This document shows positions 34,429 to 47,230 of a stretch of 64,000 nt of DNA, piece after piece. Numbering within the stretch: position 1 is the first letter of the stretch; every line of letters begins with the position of its first letter. Position numbers and translations under genes: made by a program. The notes under the pieces are model-generated. The model made no database searches. It had not been told where the DNA came from and saw only the letters and a program-made list of their open reading frames with translations. Source of the stretch: Tribonema minus (taxonomy: Eukaryota > Sar > Xanthophyceae > Tribonematales > Tribonemataceae); NCBI GenBank assembly GCA_017506865.1, contig JAFCMP010000201.1:930001-994000 (forward strand), read 5' to 3'.

Positions 34429-36516
34429 TACAGATTTGAGCATCACCAAATCATCCGTCGTGCTCTCTGCTCCAATGCTCAGGCCTGCTGCTGCTGTCAA
34501 ATCCTGCTGATGTCATGTGTTGCTTGGCCTGCGGGTTGCATTTTTTTTTAAATTGCTGCATGCAGCGTGCTGCTGTGCCGTACTCCGGGACGGCGTTTGC
34601 CAATGCCAGTAGCCACACACCGTACATGCATGCGGGTGACCATATGTGCCTGCTGCCCTGCCCTTGCCTGTTTCACTGAAGATCAGCAATTTGATCCACG
34701 GCCTGTAATCATGCAGCTGTCACTTCGCTTGGCGCTGCACTGGCTTACTAGTAGTTGCATTTACTGTGACCGCGTACCTCCCTACTCATGATGCTTTTTG
34801 AGAATCCAGACTGCAAAATGCAATTTGAAGTAGATCAAACGAAGGTGTCAATTCCTGCGTCACAAAGTACGTGAGTGGCGGATACATACCCTATGTAAGA
34901 CGCTTGAGGGGTGGCAACCCAATGCAAGATGTGCAGCTTATATGCTTGTGCAATGCGCGTGCTCACAGCTCTCAGACTGTAAGCTCAGCTGAAAGCAAGG
35001 GCTACAGTACCTACACTCAGGCACGCCAGCTGCCAGCTGCTGGTGGGCCTCTACGAGGACTTCCAGCTGCTTGGTGCCTGATGCAGGAGCAAATGCGTTG
35101 CTGCGTTTGGCTTCTGCAGTCATGACAATTGCTGGTAACCCCAGTTGCAAGCAGACTGCACAATGCAAGTTGTTCAATAGCATCTTGGTAGCGTAACGAC
35201 ACATTACAAAGCAAATTGGTACCTGAATGACGTACCGCTAGCTGCATACAGGCATTGAAATGCATACAGTCTATGAGTATTTAGATGCATTGAATAGACT
35301 ACACCTGGGCTCACACAAGCTAATTGCTCATGCACCTGGGCTCACACAAGCTAGCCGCATGAGCAGCTGTGAAGCCTTCAGTTAACATGGCCAGAAGTTG
35401 CGCTGTCTGTCTGTATGTATGCATAGTCCGCGGCAGCGCATGAGTCACACATGATCTGCTTTGAGTACACCTGTCACCAGAGCGCCATAAATCAAATGTC
35501 GAGCAGAGCAATTTGTCATATGTGCGACTGCCCTGCTGGTGCGTGCATACCCACCCACCATCAGTGCCTTCGGGTGCATATGAAAAGGTCCTAAAGGCAG
35601 AATGCATGGCCATAATGAAGGTGAACGCGCAATAGTGAAGGCGGAAGTGCAAGGAGCAGATGTCTGCAACAAATTCAGGCAAACCGTTGTGCGCAATGAT
35701 GGGTCTGCAACAAGCCGTGCACCAAAAGCAGCACGCACAACGAGAATTTCAATAGGGCTGATTGCAAAGGGTACCACGTTTGTGCACTGACAGGATAAAC
35801 GCCGCAACTCATGATGCCTTAGACATTCCCAGGAAACAAGCCCTGGCTGTGACTCTCCAACCAACACAGGCCCACCACTGAGAGCCTCGCATCCCAGTAA
35901 AACCCCTCTTTATGTGTTCGCCATTCCCCCCTCTCCCTCGATGAGCTGCGTGTTCTCATATATATCAACAAATACCTAACTCCCCGTCCGCCTTCGCCAC
36001 TTGAACCTTCCTACGTTAAGTAATACAGCCAATTGCTCGCCAGGGGCGATGCCTAACTGACGCGCTGTGCTGACATATAATCACCTCACCAAATGACAAC
36101 GAGATGAACACACGCCCGCCCCCGTTGTTCCTTCAACCCCCCCCCCCCCCTCCCTTCCTCCCCACATGAGTGTGCGAGTGATGCCCCCCCCCCCCCCCTT
36201 CACATGAACCTCTCTTCCTCAAACATGAGTATGAAAACCTCATTCGTTTCATCCATGTGGCCTACTGGGCACACACTAGCCGGCAGGATGCATGACACTT
36301 GGTCAATCCAGCCACCATTGACTTAAGTGGTAAGCGCAAAGCCCAGGCCCCCGAAGCCCTATTGCTCGTCAACAGTGATGAGCACTGCCACCAACGACCA
36401 CGCGAAGTTCATGTGCCAACTTGAAGTGACACTCCGCCCTCCCTGTCACACAGTGAATCCCCATCACACCGCAGACTCACGAAGCAGCTGAACGCTTGTT
36501 GTTCGTCTCGGCGGAC
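34429..36516. other. Intergenic region between convergent genes
   Basis: There is no supported gene on either strand. The stretch 35880-36240 is pyrimidine-rich with poly-C runs near 36139-36150 and 36185-36199. The last 60 bases contain an imperfect duplicate of the end of the next gene (ACTCACGAAGCAGC at about 36475 and 36515), so the C-terminal coding end was duplicated into the 3' flank. Confidence 0.5.
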
Positions 36517-39500
36517 TCACGAAGCAGCGTAACGCTTGTTACCCTTCTTACCGGCGATAACTGCCACCGGCTCCTCGTCCTGAGCACTGTGCTGCACACC
36601 CACAATGCGCAGCCAGTCCACTATCATGGATGCTCCAAGGTAGAGGTTGGCGGTGCGCAAGACAAAGGAGCATGCGTTGGAGACAGCTGGCTTGGAGGCC
36701 AGAGCCACGTCCAGGAATCGCTGCTCGATGCCACCGGCAATGATCTGGTACCTGCACACACACATCGCACGTACAATGCAAGATGGGGTGTCAGACTGGC
36801 TGTACAAGCCTGGGGTTTTGCGGCAATGCCCACTCAAGCCCTACTGTCGAGTGTGCACAACAACAGTCCTGACGTTGAGTTTGCATACATGCATCTGCAT
36901 GCAATCGTGAACGCGTTTGTACAAGTAGCATGGAATGATGCTTCATTGTTGCACTTATGCAACCATGGCTGCAATCCAAGTACTAGCTTGCATCACAACA
37001 TTTGGTTGGTTGAGAATTTCAGCCAACGCCTGCCATGCATCTTCCATTGGCGAGCAACTGTGGGTCGGTCGCTGTGCACGGTGAAACAAACACTGGAGAC
37101 TCTACTCTATGACCACACATGTCACACCATGTCCTTATGCTAGCCGAAACTCCAAGGAAGTGATGCCACTGCGCATCATCAAAATCCTGGTGACCTCAAT
37201 TCATCAACGTTTGATGAACATCGGCACAGCAGCAATGAAGTGAGGTCAGGTGCAGGTGCCATTGTACTAACAAAGCTTGGTCACCTGTAGTTCTGAACAT
37301 GACAAATCATGAAAGCCGAATGTGGCATTCAACTGGAACCTCGCTTAGTTGTGTAACAGTGCATGTTACAGACATGGGCAGGTCCACAGTGGCTGGGTTA
37401 ATGTTGCTGAGCAGAGATCGCCCAACAGATTATCACAGCCTCAATGAGCAGCGTTGACTACTGCGGCGCACGAAAGAATTGCAGGCACCTCAGCGCAGTG
37501 CTCTCACAGGCTACTTGCACTAACGTAGGAGCCAGACTCAGAGAATCAGGTGCTGATTTTGCAATTTTGGCCATTGCGACATTGCAACAACATGCGGCCT
37601 ACAGTATGTAAACACTATGACGTGTGATGCTCTTCCAATGTATGCATACCTCAAGTTTGATGAAACTGCCAGGAAAGCACCAATTGCCAGGCTGGACTTG
37701 AAGATTGGCGCATCCTCTGTGTTCTTGACCATGGTGGGGTCCAGTGCCAAGCGTATGTGAGACATGAGGCTAGTTAAGCCATACCCAGCAGCACCTGGAT
37801 GTAAACAAAAGCAGTGCACAGGAGTCAGGCGAGGACCATGCCTGCACGAGCCTTCAGATGTCTGCACAACGTGTTCATTTCTGGAGGCGAACGCTCATGC
37901 ATGACTGCACGAGCCTTCAGATGTCTGCACAACATGTTCATTTCTGGAGGCGAACGCTCAAAATGAAATTTACATGACTATACCTGAACACGCAATGAGG
38001 TACCAAAGGACGCCACCTTGTCTAGCAGCCCTTTATTGCGTGTCGCTGTAGATGGCGATTCTTGTCGTGGGTGCATCTACTCATGTCACAGAGTCATGTG
38101 TCAAGGCAAGTTTGAGGCACTTAAAGTCTGCGACCACCGAACACCGGTATTGCTACATATACACAGCGCTCGACAACCAGCGCATTGCAACATCTGCTGC
38201 AGTGGCACAATCAGAGGACCAAAATGTACATCAGCACTGCACCAGTATGTATGTCAGCGCGCGATAGCGTGTCTGATTTTGGGTGAATTGGTCAGAAAAA
38301 GTGACATGGCCATCAGGGAAACAAATACTTCAATACACACATGCTAGCATACAGCTTGAGCAGCGCTGGCCACTTTTGTCACGACAATGCTCTGCTCAGA
38401 TGCGCCAAACTCAATCACAAAGGGCTGCGGCATGGGCGTTGCTAGCACCGCCCCCTCACTAACCCTAGTTGCTCTCACTACCACATAGTGTGCCTCGCCA
38501 AACCCTCACTGAGTCGTGCTGTACTCACATGCGCCAAACCCAATGACAAAGAGCTGCGGCATGGGCTTTATCAGCGCCGCCCCGCGCTGCGCCAGGGAGT
38601 AGTGCGTGGCAGGGGCCACCACCCTTTGGAACGCGTTGCTTGGGCATGAATTCATGAAACGGCCGAGGGACGCAAACATGCCTGCAACGCGCACACAAGA
38701 CGTTGAGCAAAATGTTGACTTGTGAGAGTGGCAGATGCGTTGCGGCAAGTTGTCATTGCAAGCTGTAGACATTTTGAGATAGGTGCATGCACGAGCGGGT
38801 ATGATGCCAACTGCTGCACTTGTGATTGTGCAGAGGGCACGGGCAATTGCACATCACTTGATGCAATCAGGATCGCGCAGTGCACATGCAGTCACTGGTT
38901 GCATGCAGCGCTAACGGCGGCGGCGAAAAGCCCTGCTTGTCAAAGTGAAGGTGCACGAAGTAGACTCTCCTTGCAAGAGCTGTAACGGTCAACACCATCA
39001 TGTGCAAGCGTGGCCAGTTTCTGGATGCAGTATCGACAATGTAACCCTGCCGCTGCCACCACGATACCGATCTGAAGTGACATGACATGCTACACACACA
39101 GTTGACATAGCACCAAACTGGTGCGCAGCTCGATCTTCGAGGCAACAGATTTCAGTCATTTCAAGTTGAAGCTGCAGCACCAGCGCCAAGGCCATCAGGC
39201 TTCGGTAATCAGCACAACAGTGCTCACCAACAACCTAAAAGACTTCAGCCAGGGCAGAGGCTCCGGCAATCACACGCACCAGCGATGGTGTAATTTCACC
39301 TTGAGGCGCCACTTAGGTTATGGTTGAAGTTAAGTAGGTCACCTTTAGATGCAGCATCAGCACTGCCCGCAATGGCAGGCCGCATAGTGGGGCAGGAGGC
39401 CCACACCGCAGCAAAGTTGGCAAAGCAGGACGTCAGAATGTCCGCCAGCACAAAGTCAAACTCCTTGAAGAACTTGTCGCGCCGCTTCTCATACTCCGCC

Positions 39501-42450
39501 AGAACCTGCATGTTGCGGTAGTTACAAGTGCGTGGCGAATAGGATGACGACTCATGCTGGGATAGAATTCGGGGTCCAATGATGCTTCTGCGGTATTACA
39601 GCTAATGTGCCCTGCAGCGTGACAGTGCATGGATTGGCTTCTGACATACACATGATTGCACCTTTTGAGATCTCACATGCTCTTGCAGTAAGTTTCATTT
39701 GCTCGGCTAGCAGTGAAGGTGCCATTTTAATGGTACGAGATTGCGGTGCGCTAAACCACTTGAGCTCTCCTACACATACATTAGACTCCATAGCACATGC
39801 AATACTTCAGTCCCAACCTCTGTCAGACCCTGTGCATGGCAGCAATTGTACCGAGGGACACAGTGGCACACTTCAAGTAACGCCCTCACATGTTGAGACG
39901 TGCTGCTAGGGTGCAGTGGCCACCATCAGTTCAGTGCACTACAAAAGTTGAGCGTACTCCGACAGTTCAATGCATTCCATCCCAGCATGGCAGATGCCAC
40001 CAGTTGCAGGCACTTTAAACATCCTTCAATGCAAATACGGCATGGTGTTAGCAATGAACAGCTCCTACCCCTAAACCCTCACACGCTTAGCCCTGACCCT
40101 AACCCTCACCCTAACACAACATCCACTGTCAGACAATTCTGATGGGCAAATATAGTAGTGCACATCAAATACACAACGCTGCACATTACCAGAGGCGCAT
40201 GGGTTTAACTGATGTTGGGAGGGCACATGCCCCACTCACGATTTTGACTAGACCCAAACAGCAGCACTGCACTCCGTTACAAGCGGGTCCAGGATCGCAC
40301 AGCCCTCACTACTGCTGGAAGCGTGGCTTTTATGCCATGGTGGTATCACAGCTGGGCGTCATGATGCCACATGGGCAAGGTCTGATATCAAGCACTGCGC
40401 ACACGTGTGTTGTGATCGTTCAAACTCAGAGACAACGCTTGATGTATCAAGCGCTCTGGCAGCAGATTGCCAATCTCTTGCTAGGGCTGGTAAGCCAGGT
40501 AAGACATGGTCTAGATCTCCGCGATACATACCATAGAGTCCGCCATTCTACAGGCTGGATGTGCGGGAACAGAACATCACGGTATGTGGTGCACCAAACC
40601 AACTCATTTGTTGCGTATACCAGCATACACTGGTCACCCGCTTTACCTGTGCAACTGCTCCATTGGTGATCTCAATCCCCAGCTTAACCGCAAACGCCCT
40701 GTCCCCCAGCAATCGTGCGCGCCATGCTGCACCCACACGCAACAAGTCACGTGACACAAGTTTGTGAAGCCTAGACACCTCCATTCAAGCCCATATAACA
40801 CCTGGCAGCTGCCTGTCGACAAATTGCTAGGAGAGACAAATAAATGTCTGAGAGTCTGAGAGCTAGACCTAAGTCTAGACAAGCCCATTGGGTCTGCAAA
40901 CACGCTCACTAAGATTTCACTGTCATGTTGAGAGGCCCATAAACGCGGCCATTGTAGTTCCAGCAAGGACAATGAGGAGCAGCAAACAGGTGTGTCCTGC
41001 TGCTGTTTGATAAAAAGAATGAAGATTTTGCTTCTGCCATCAACACCGCCCGCAGTGAGTGTAAGACTGAAACATCCTCACATGCATAAAATCACATAGG
41101 GGTAAGACAGCAGCCGACCTGCTATCGCATAGGTTGCATTCAGCAACCGTTACACAGCCATACACTTATTCCACAAAAGGGGTTTAGGCAAGGACAGCAG
41201 CGGCCCATCCTGCTGTCGCATTGGTCTGTAGGACTTCAAAAAGTGGATTAGCAAGCGTCCTCTACATTGGGCTATCTAGCACTGCTGGCGCATAATGCAC
41301 TATTATCAAGTCAGCCCGCTGCAAGCGTCCGTCAGTAGGCAGTATGGTGCGCCTGCACGTGTACTCTATCGCCAGGGCGCGAAATGAGGTGGCTACTTGA
41401 TGCCCTGTGCATGACTCACAACAGCAGGCATATGCACCTGTTGCTGATGCATGTACGAACCTAACCAACGAGCAGCGTCACATTCTAACGCAACCATTGT
41501 ATGGCTGGTGGTTGCTCATGAATCCTGTAGCTGTGTAAAAGCAAAGTTGGTTCAGCGATGGTGTTGCTTTTGCTGCCACTTCACTGCTTCTCTGGCCGTA
41601 GCCAGATGCTGCAAGCATGCGCCACATCCACTGCCTCAAAACATGCTAATGAGTGAATCATTGGAAGTACCTGATGATTCTAATTTAGCAGGTATTGACC
41701 CATTTTATATATATATATAGCTGCACAGTATAGCTGCACGTGTCACCACGTACTCACGTTCAAACTGCATTAAAAACTTGAGCACTGGTGATGCTGCCCG
41801 TGCCCTATACTTGGCCAACGCTTCCTTAGGTAGCTCCCCCGCCTTCAACGCCAAGGCAAACGCCTCTGGCAATCCATCGTAATCCCCTCCTTCTCCACCT
41901 CCAGATCCCTCGCCGCCTCGCCCATCACCGCCGCCTCCCCTGTTCATACCACCACCATCTATGGTCCCCCCTCCTGAACTAAGTTTTAAGACCAAACTCG
42001 TCCGAGACGCTGCACCATATGCATAGCACAGACGGTTGCGAGAGCAAATGTGTTTGATTTTTCATATTTGCGTGCTGACATAGAGTGCACCACAAAGGCC
42101 TCGGCTTGCTTGGCTGAACTCATTGGCTTGCGTAACGCATGCAATGTACACGCAAACATTTGCAAAGCAAGTTGCAGATCGCAGGATCCGCCACTATTTG
42201 GTCAAGACACGCGATTGGCAAAACAACATCTGGAATTCCTGAATGCTTAGGTCAAATAACTCTTGAATGCATGAGGACTGGCCACACTGAGCTGCAGCAC
42301 ACAGCTGAGAAACGCACCTGACGTACGACGCCTGGAGGCATCAGCGGCGCTAGCGATGGAGATCCCCTGATGGCTTTGAAAAACAAACGCCAACGAGGAA
42401 GCGAGTAAACCTGCCAGAGTCAGCAGCCTGAGCGCCTGCCTCACCGCCAT
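36517..42450 (-). CDS. RETICULATA-related plastid envelope protein (DUF3411)
   Basis: Exons, in transcript order: 42450-42318, 42009-41750, 40778-40647, 39505-39343, 38681-38529, 37794-37650, 36751-36517; in phase, 406 residues, close to plant RE/RER proteins. DUF3411 landmarks are visible: KLGIEITNG, EYEKRRDKFFKEFDFVLAD, the SNAFQRV and LAQRGAAL segment, VSSNLRYQIIAGGIEQR and RTANLYLGASMIVDWLRI. The N-terminus is a signal peptide, MAVRQALRLLTLAGLLASSLA, followed by FVFQ, i.e. Phe at +1, then a basic Ser/Thr-rich region: a bipartite plastid-targeting signal. In plants these are chloroplast inner-envelope proteins affecting leaf cell development; the molecular role is unknown. The donor of exon 2 (TAC/GTGGTG) is weak; a stronger nearby donor breaks the frame. 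Head-to-head with msrA. Confidence 0.85.
37842..37961. repeat. Tandem duplication in an intron, unit about 65 bp
   Basis: The unit TGCACGAGCCTTCAGATGTC...GAACGCTCA occurs twice, nearly identically (one G/A difference in the shared core). It lies just upstream, in transcript sense, of the exon 37794-37650. Confidence 0.8.
38400..38585 (-). repeat. Copy of an exon 3' end in the following intron
   Basis: The end of exon 38681-38529 (plus-strand GCGCCAAACCCAATGACAAA...CGCCGCCCC) recurs diverged at about 38401-38456. The copy lies downstream of the true donor in the sense of the DUF3411 gene. Confidence 0.75.
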
Positions 42451-42825
42451 GGCTCCACACTCACAAACAGCATCATCGAGTTCAACAGCGAGGTTTCGAG
42501 CAAGGGTATGTATTGCCGGCGGGTCCCGAGAACTCTCCGATGATCTAGAGAGAGGCACTTTTCGCCAGATTATCCGCCCGGCACGAAGCACGCTACGCAG
42601 GCGAGAGCCGCTGTTGCAGGAAGCTCACTCACGCAGCGAACGCACTGAACGCACAAGCAGCGCAGCGACAAAGGTAGTGTTTCATCTGCTGAAGTTGAAT
42701 TGATTCTCTGCTGCCTTTGCATCGACAGCATGCTGCTGGGTTGTTCAACTGCTTGCTGCATTCAAGTGCTCGTTCGACTAGGTCGCGCGTTTTTGGTTCA
42801 TCTCAACCCCTGCAACGCACTGACT
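42451..42825. promoter_or_regulatory. Presumed bidirectional promoter of the DUF3411 and msrA genes
   Basis: The two divergent start codons are at most 376 bp apart. No TATA box or other known element is evident. A plus-strand ORF that starts on the same CCATGG palindrome as the DUF3411 start (42449) is probably not translated. Confidence 0.45.
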
Positions 42826-45800
42826 ATGACTACGTTCTGTTGCAAATGCAGCGCAAGAGCGAGCAACACAGAGCGAGCAAACACTCCGCACAAGCAGCAA
42901 GCCAGGAAGAACACCAACAGCAGTGCAAAGTTTATGATGGGCAACAGCCCTACCAAGGCATTTGGAGGACAAGCCGCTAGCATCGTCACCAAGCCCGTAC
43001 CCGCCAATATGGACCCAGGTTCGAACTGCAACATGTTCTTATTACGATACTGGTACAAATACATGGGAAACACTGTCCCTTCAGAAGTGTGCTGCGCAAG
43101 TTGCTCGCATAACCAGATCAGGAGCACCAGCGGCTGCTGCACGCGATCCGCCTGAGATTGAGCGCTGTCTTCACTACAGACATGACTGGCACTCAATGTA
43201 CTTTTTCGCCTGCTGGACCGCAAAGTCTTCCAAGTGCGATTCACTTGTAGTTGGCGTTGATGAGCGTCGTTGGAATTTCGCCAACTCACCCAGTGGGCGC
43301 TGATATGTTTACAGCATGCATTGCGCATGTTCATGCTGTGCACAGATGCTGTGCCATTCATGATCGGTCATGGGGCGAACTTCGCAATGCTGCCAAGCGC
43401 ATACTGTGCAGCAGCATGAACTGACAAAGTTCAATTCTTATGCTGCGCCTGCTTGTACTTTTTTGCCCAGCGGGCACAGAGACGGCAACATTCGCTGCAG
43501 GCTGCTTCTGGTCAATCCAGATCAGCTTTGACCGTGTACCCGGCATCACCGAGACTGTTGTGGGGTAAGTCAACATTTCATTGGCGCATGTGCCACCTCT
43601 ATGTCAGTGCTCAGTGTCGTGGCGAACTTTCTGCCTTCGCTGGTGAGGATGGCATTTGTGTGCTCAGAAACTCTACGTTGGTGACAGTGTGGTGGCATAC
43701 ATACCGCATGTGCTGGCGGAGAGATCACACATCTGTGCACAAAAGCACGATTTAGGTAGGTAGCAATGCAGTGGTATACAGTATGTCACACTTCGTACCG
43801 CCAATGTGAGGATGGCAGTCTGTACATGGATGCATGCTCTGGGCACTTGCAACTGCGGTACTCAGAAACGTCATATGACTGTGCATCGGTGTCGCACCTC
43901 CTTTGCTTGCACACCTGTGCGCCGAATCATAGTTCTGGTCCCGGCGTCTGCAGCCCCGAAAGCGCTGCGAAAGTGTCACAGTATCACCCCTTATCTTGCA
44001 TGGTTAAAGCCCAACTGCAACAGCGCTCAGGATATAAGGTGGCATTGCTCAACCCAGGGCTCGCATCCTCATGCCCGTTGTGCACTGCGTCTGCCAACAT
44101 GTGACTTTTGCAGTGGGAGGACGGGATGCTCAAGTTCAACCACTACATACAGGCTTCTACTTGGATAGCAGCGCACAGCTCTTGACTCTGACCACATTGA
44201 GTCGCGTGTCTGCTGCAACTGTTGTATTGTCGTACTTGCAGTTACACAGATGGACACAAGGCAAATCCCACGTATGAGGAGGTGTGCAGCGGATCTACGG
44301 GACACACGGAGGCGCTGCAGATCAAGTACGACCCGCGCATAGGTAAGCTGCAGCAGTGCTCCGCAGACTAGGCTATGGCAGTGCTCAAAAGCGTAAGCAG
44401 CAGAAAGTTAGTTGAGGAGTGCGCTACGGTCCTGCTCATGGTGAAGCCGGGCAAGTTTCCACGCGAAGTAACATTTTAAATAGCGAGGAGTGTGCTACAA
44501 CCCGCGCGTGGATACGCTGCAGCAGTGCTCAGCAGACAGCGGAGCAGGCGGCAGCAGTGCTCAGCAGGATAAGCAACATTACAGTAGTGAGGAGTGTGCT
44601 ATGCCCTGCGCATGGGTAAAGCTGCAGCGGCGCGCAGCGGACCAGGCTGCAGCATTGCTCACCATGGGCAAGGTCCAGCACGAAACCCCCCCATCACTTG
44701 CCTGGGCCTCAATTCAGGCACTTCACTTCTGTGTGTGTGCCTGAGCACGAGCCACCACGAGCTGTTGGCAGTGCTCTACGACATGGAAACTGTTGCGTTA
44801 AGCTTATATTTTCGATGGGGTGTATGCATTAGAAGTACTTCAGTACAAGACAAAGGAGTCCAAATCTGCTCTGTTCAAATATTATCGAATTTGCTTTGTG
44901 ATGCTCATCACTTTGGCCCGTGTCAAGAATTTCCATCACCACTACACCTCTGTCCTGGTCTGCCTGGGCTCAAACTCAAGCACTTTGCTTCTCCTTGTCA
45001 CCGTGTCCTTTGGCGCTGCAGTGAGCTACCACGAGCTGTTGACAGTGCTGTACGACAGGATGGACCCAACTACGCTCAACAGGCAGGGGCACGACATAGG
45101 CACGCAGTACCGCAGTGGCATCTACTACCACAACGACAAGCAGAAGGAGGTGAGATCAACGACGTGTGTGGCGTGGTGTACAATGCAATAACTCTGAGTA
45201 AATGTATTGTGTGCAAGTTGCGCTTTCGTGGTTGTGGTCAGTTCTGTAGAACATTGCACCTCTCACTCAGAGCGCACCTATAACTGTAAGAGCATGCGGG
45301 TGAGGAAAAAAGTGAAGTCAGCAATTTTTTAAGTTCGCATTGCCATTGCTCAGCTGTAATGCCGCCTCAATATGATGAAGTACAAGTATTGTTTGCAACT
45401 TGCGCGGTTCCTGATAGTGGTCAGGTCCTGTTGCACATTGCACCTTTCAGAGCGGTAACTGCAAGTGCATGCGGGTGAGGAGGAAGGTGAAGTTCTGCTA
45501 TTTTCCCCAGTTCACGTTGCCAATGCTCAACTGCATGCCTTCTTCGTGTTTCGCTTGCGAGTAGTATAGGTGTGCTTTGACGAAGCAAAAGATAGCTAGC
45601 GCGTTTTGTGCTAGCGCGGTCAGGTGTGGGCGCTGTGAAATCTTTGTTTGTATTTTTGTGCAATTTGCCAGCCAAATCCTGCCATGTCGACATATGCTGG
45701 GTACTGAGCCTCCAAGCACAGAGGGGCACCAAAGCATCTTCCTGAATCGGGTTATTAATCTTCAATATGGCAGCACTCAGCATTCAACAATTGCCACGCT

Positions 45801-45997
45801 GTCTTATTTTTCCACACTCTCAGGAGGCATTAAAGGCGAAAGAGGAGGCGCAGAAGCACTACAAAGAGCCAATAGTGGTGGAGATCAAGCCTGCCACTGC
45901 CTTCTACCCTGCAGAGCACTACCACCAGAAGTACCTAGAGAAGGGGGGGCAGTGCTCACGCAAGGGGGACACCACCGCAATACGGTGCTACGGCTAG
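42826..45997 (+). CDS. msrA: Peptide methionine sulfoxide reductase MsrA
   Basis: Exons 42826-43018, 43471-43564, 44242-44342, 45022-45149, 45824-45997 join in phase: 229 residues from 42826, or 193 from the double Met at 42934/42937. The enzyme reduces methionine-S-sulfoxide using thioredoxin. Seen: the catalytic motif AAGCFWS (usually GCFWG), [28 protein letters not shown], then [30 protein letters not shown] and the ending IRCYG, typical of photosynthetic eukaryotes, with C-terminal resolving cysteines. The longer start adds a Cys/Lys/Ser-rich extension that could be a targeting signal; the shorter gives a cytosolic form. The first donor (CCAG/GTTCGA) is atypical but gives the right junction. 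Its introns contain decayed copies of exon ends. Confidence 0.88.
44320..44792 (+). repeat. Decayed copies of msrA exon ends within an intron
   Basis: The junction CCCGCGCATAG/GTAAGCTGCAGC of exon 44242-44342 recurs at about 44497-44535 and 44606-44645. A copy of the start of the next exon (CCACGAGCTGTTGACAGTGC) occurs early, at about 44753-44776, about 270 bp before the real one at 45030. All lie in the intron between exons 3 and 4. Confidence 0.75.
45245..45535 (+). repeat. Direct duplication within an msrA intron
   Basis: A segment around 45247-45355 (ACATTGCACCTCTCACTCAG...GCATGCGGGTGAGGA) reappears diverged at about 45432-45530. The unit is roughly 185 bp. Confidence 0.65.
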
Positions 45998-47230
45998 TGC
46001 AACACCCGTATTTGCGCGCGTGCAAGCAGACTTTGGTGCCTGTCTGCTGGCATGCAGCTGGTTACATCTCCCCCCTCCCCCTCCCCCCCTGTGTGGCTCT
46101 ACTGGGCCAGTGACAAGAGAGCTTTGGAGCTTTGCCGCAGCAGCAATACCTTGACGTGAGTCTGCCTGTTTTGTGCAGCACCAGTCTATGGTGAAGTTCG
46201 GCAGCAACGCATTGCAGCTGGTGCACATGCGCTGATCTCCCTTCTGCCCCACTTATGGAATACCTCTGGCACATACTTGTAGGTATTGATTACTGCTCAC
46301 CTCCACTTGAGGTGCGCGCTTGGTTTGTCATGGGATTTGCATGTCATCTCTAATGTACAGTCACACATGCACAGGGCATATGATGCGCCATCAATGTTTC
46401 CTGTTTCCTGTTGTACGCCCTGTTGTCTCTGGCACATCCAGTTTGATGTCACTACGTAGCGCCGAATGCTTGATGAGGTTTCGTGCATGCGCTTTGCCCA
46501 TGCAGCTTAACCCAGCCATGGCCCTGTTCTGCATGCTGCATCCATGCATCAAAGCAGCTGCAGATTGCCCAATCAACTCAACTTCAAGTTGTGTTCGCGT
46601 GCATTAGGGCCCTGGCCCGGCATTGTGGGAACGCAACAAACACCACAATGAACATGGCATTCAAGACAATATGCAACTGAAGACAGCAAACACGATCACA
46701 CACAAAGCAGAGGTGCATGGGACTTGGCGAGTGTGATTTGGGCGCAGTGGCCCACCGTTCGGCAAAGCTCGATCGACACATGTACCAGATCAGGAAGGGA
46801 ACAGCATCTACTGGCTACGCATTGTGTGCCTCAACTCTTGTCCGTTGTCGTTACGCATTTTGCTACATGCAGCCGCAGCCGCTGGTTCGACGGCTATTGT
46901 TGCAGTTCAGGTTGAAGTTCAGGCTGAAGGGAGTATCCCAAGAATCCCGGGACATAACAGCGTAAAATGCCCCCCCCCCGTCCCGCCCCCTCCCTCCCAC
47001 GTACAAAACAGACTATGCGAAAATAACCTAGGTTGCTCCAGTTTCACAAGACATCAAAGTATTCATCGCACCCCATTGTACCTCCACACTCCATGCCGCG
47101 TCAGGGTTACTCAAACCCTAACCCTACTCCCACCATCCCTAACCCTACATCCACCCCACGCGCGCGGTCGGAAAATTAATGTGACAAAACTACGCAGTGT
47201 ATCGTGTAGCGGCGTTGAGTCGAGCGGGGG
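45998..47230. other. Intergenic region between convergent genes
   Basis: No gene is supported. It contains poly-C tracts (46070-46090, 46970-46992) and CCCTAA-like repeats at about 47115-47150. The GTTGAAGTTCAGG-type motif occurs near 46905. Confidence 0.5.

Noticed and set aside
42449-42703. Plus-strand ORF starting on the same CCATGG as the DUF3411 start
   Set aside because: It lies in the bidirectional promoter, is Arg/Ser-rich without any motif and does not lead in phase into msrA.
42798-43361. Minus-strand ORF with apparent membrane segments opposite the msrA start
   Set aside because: The plus strand carries the msrA N-terminal exon in phase; the antisense frame has no homology signal and no usable exon structure.
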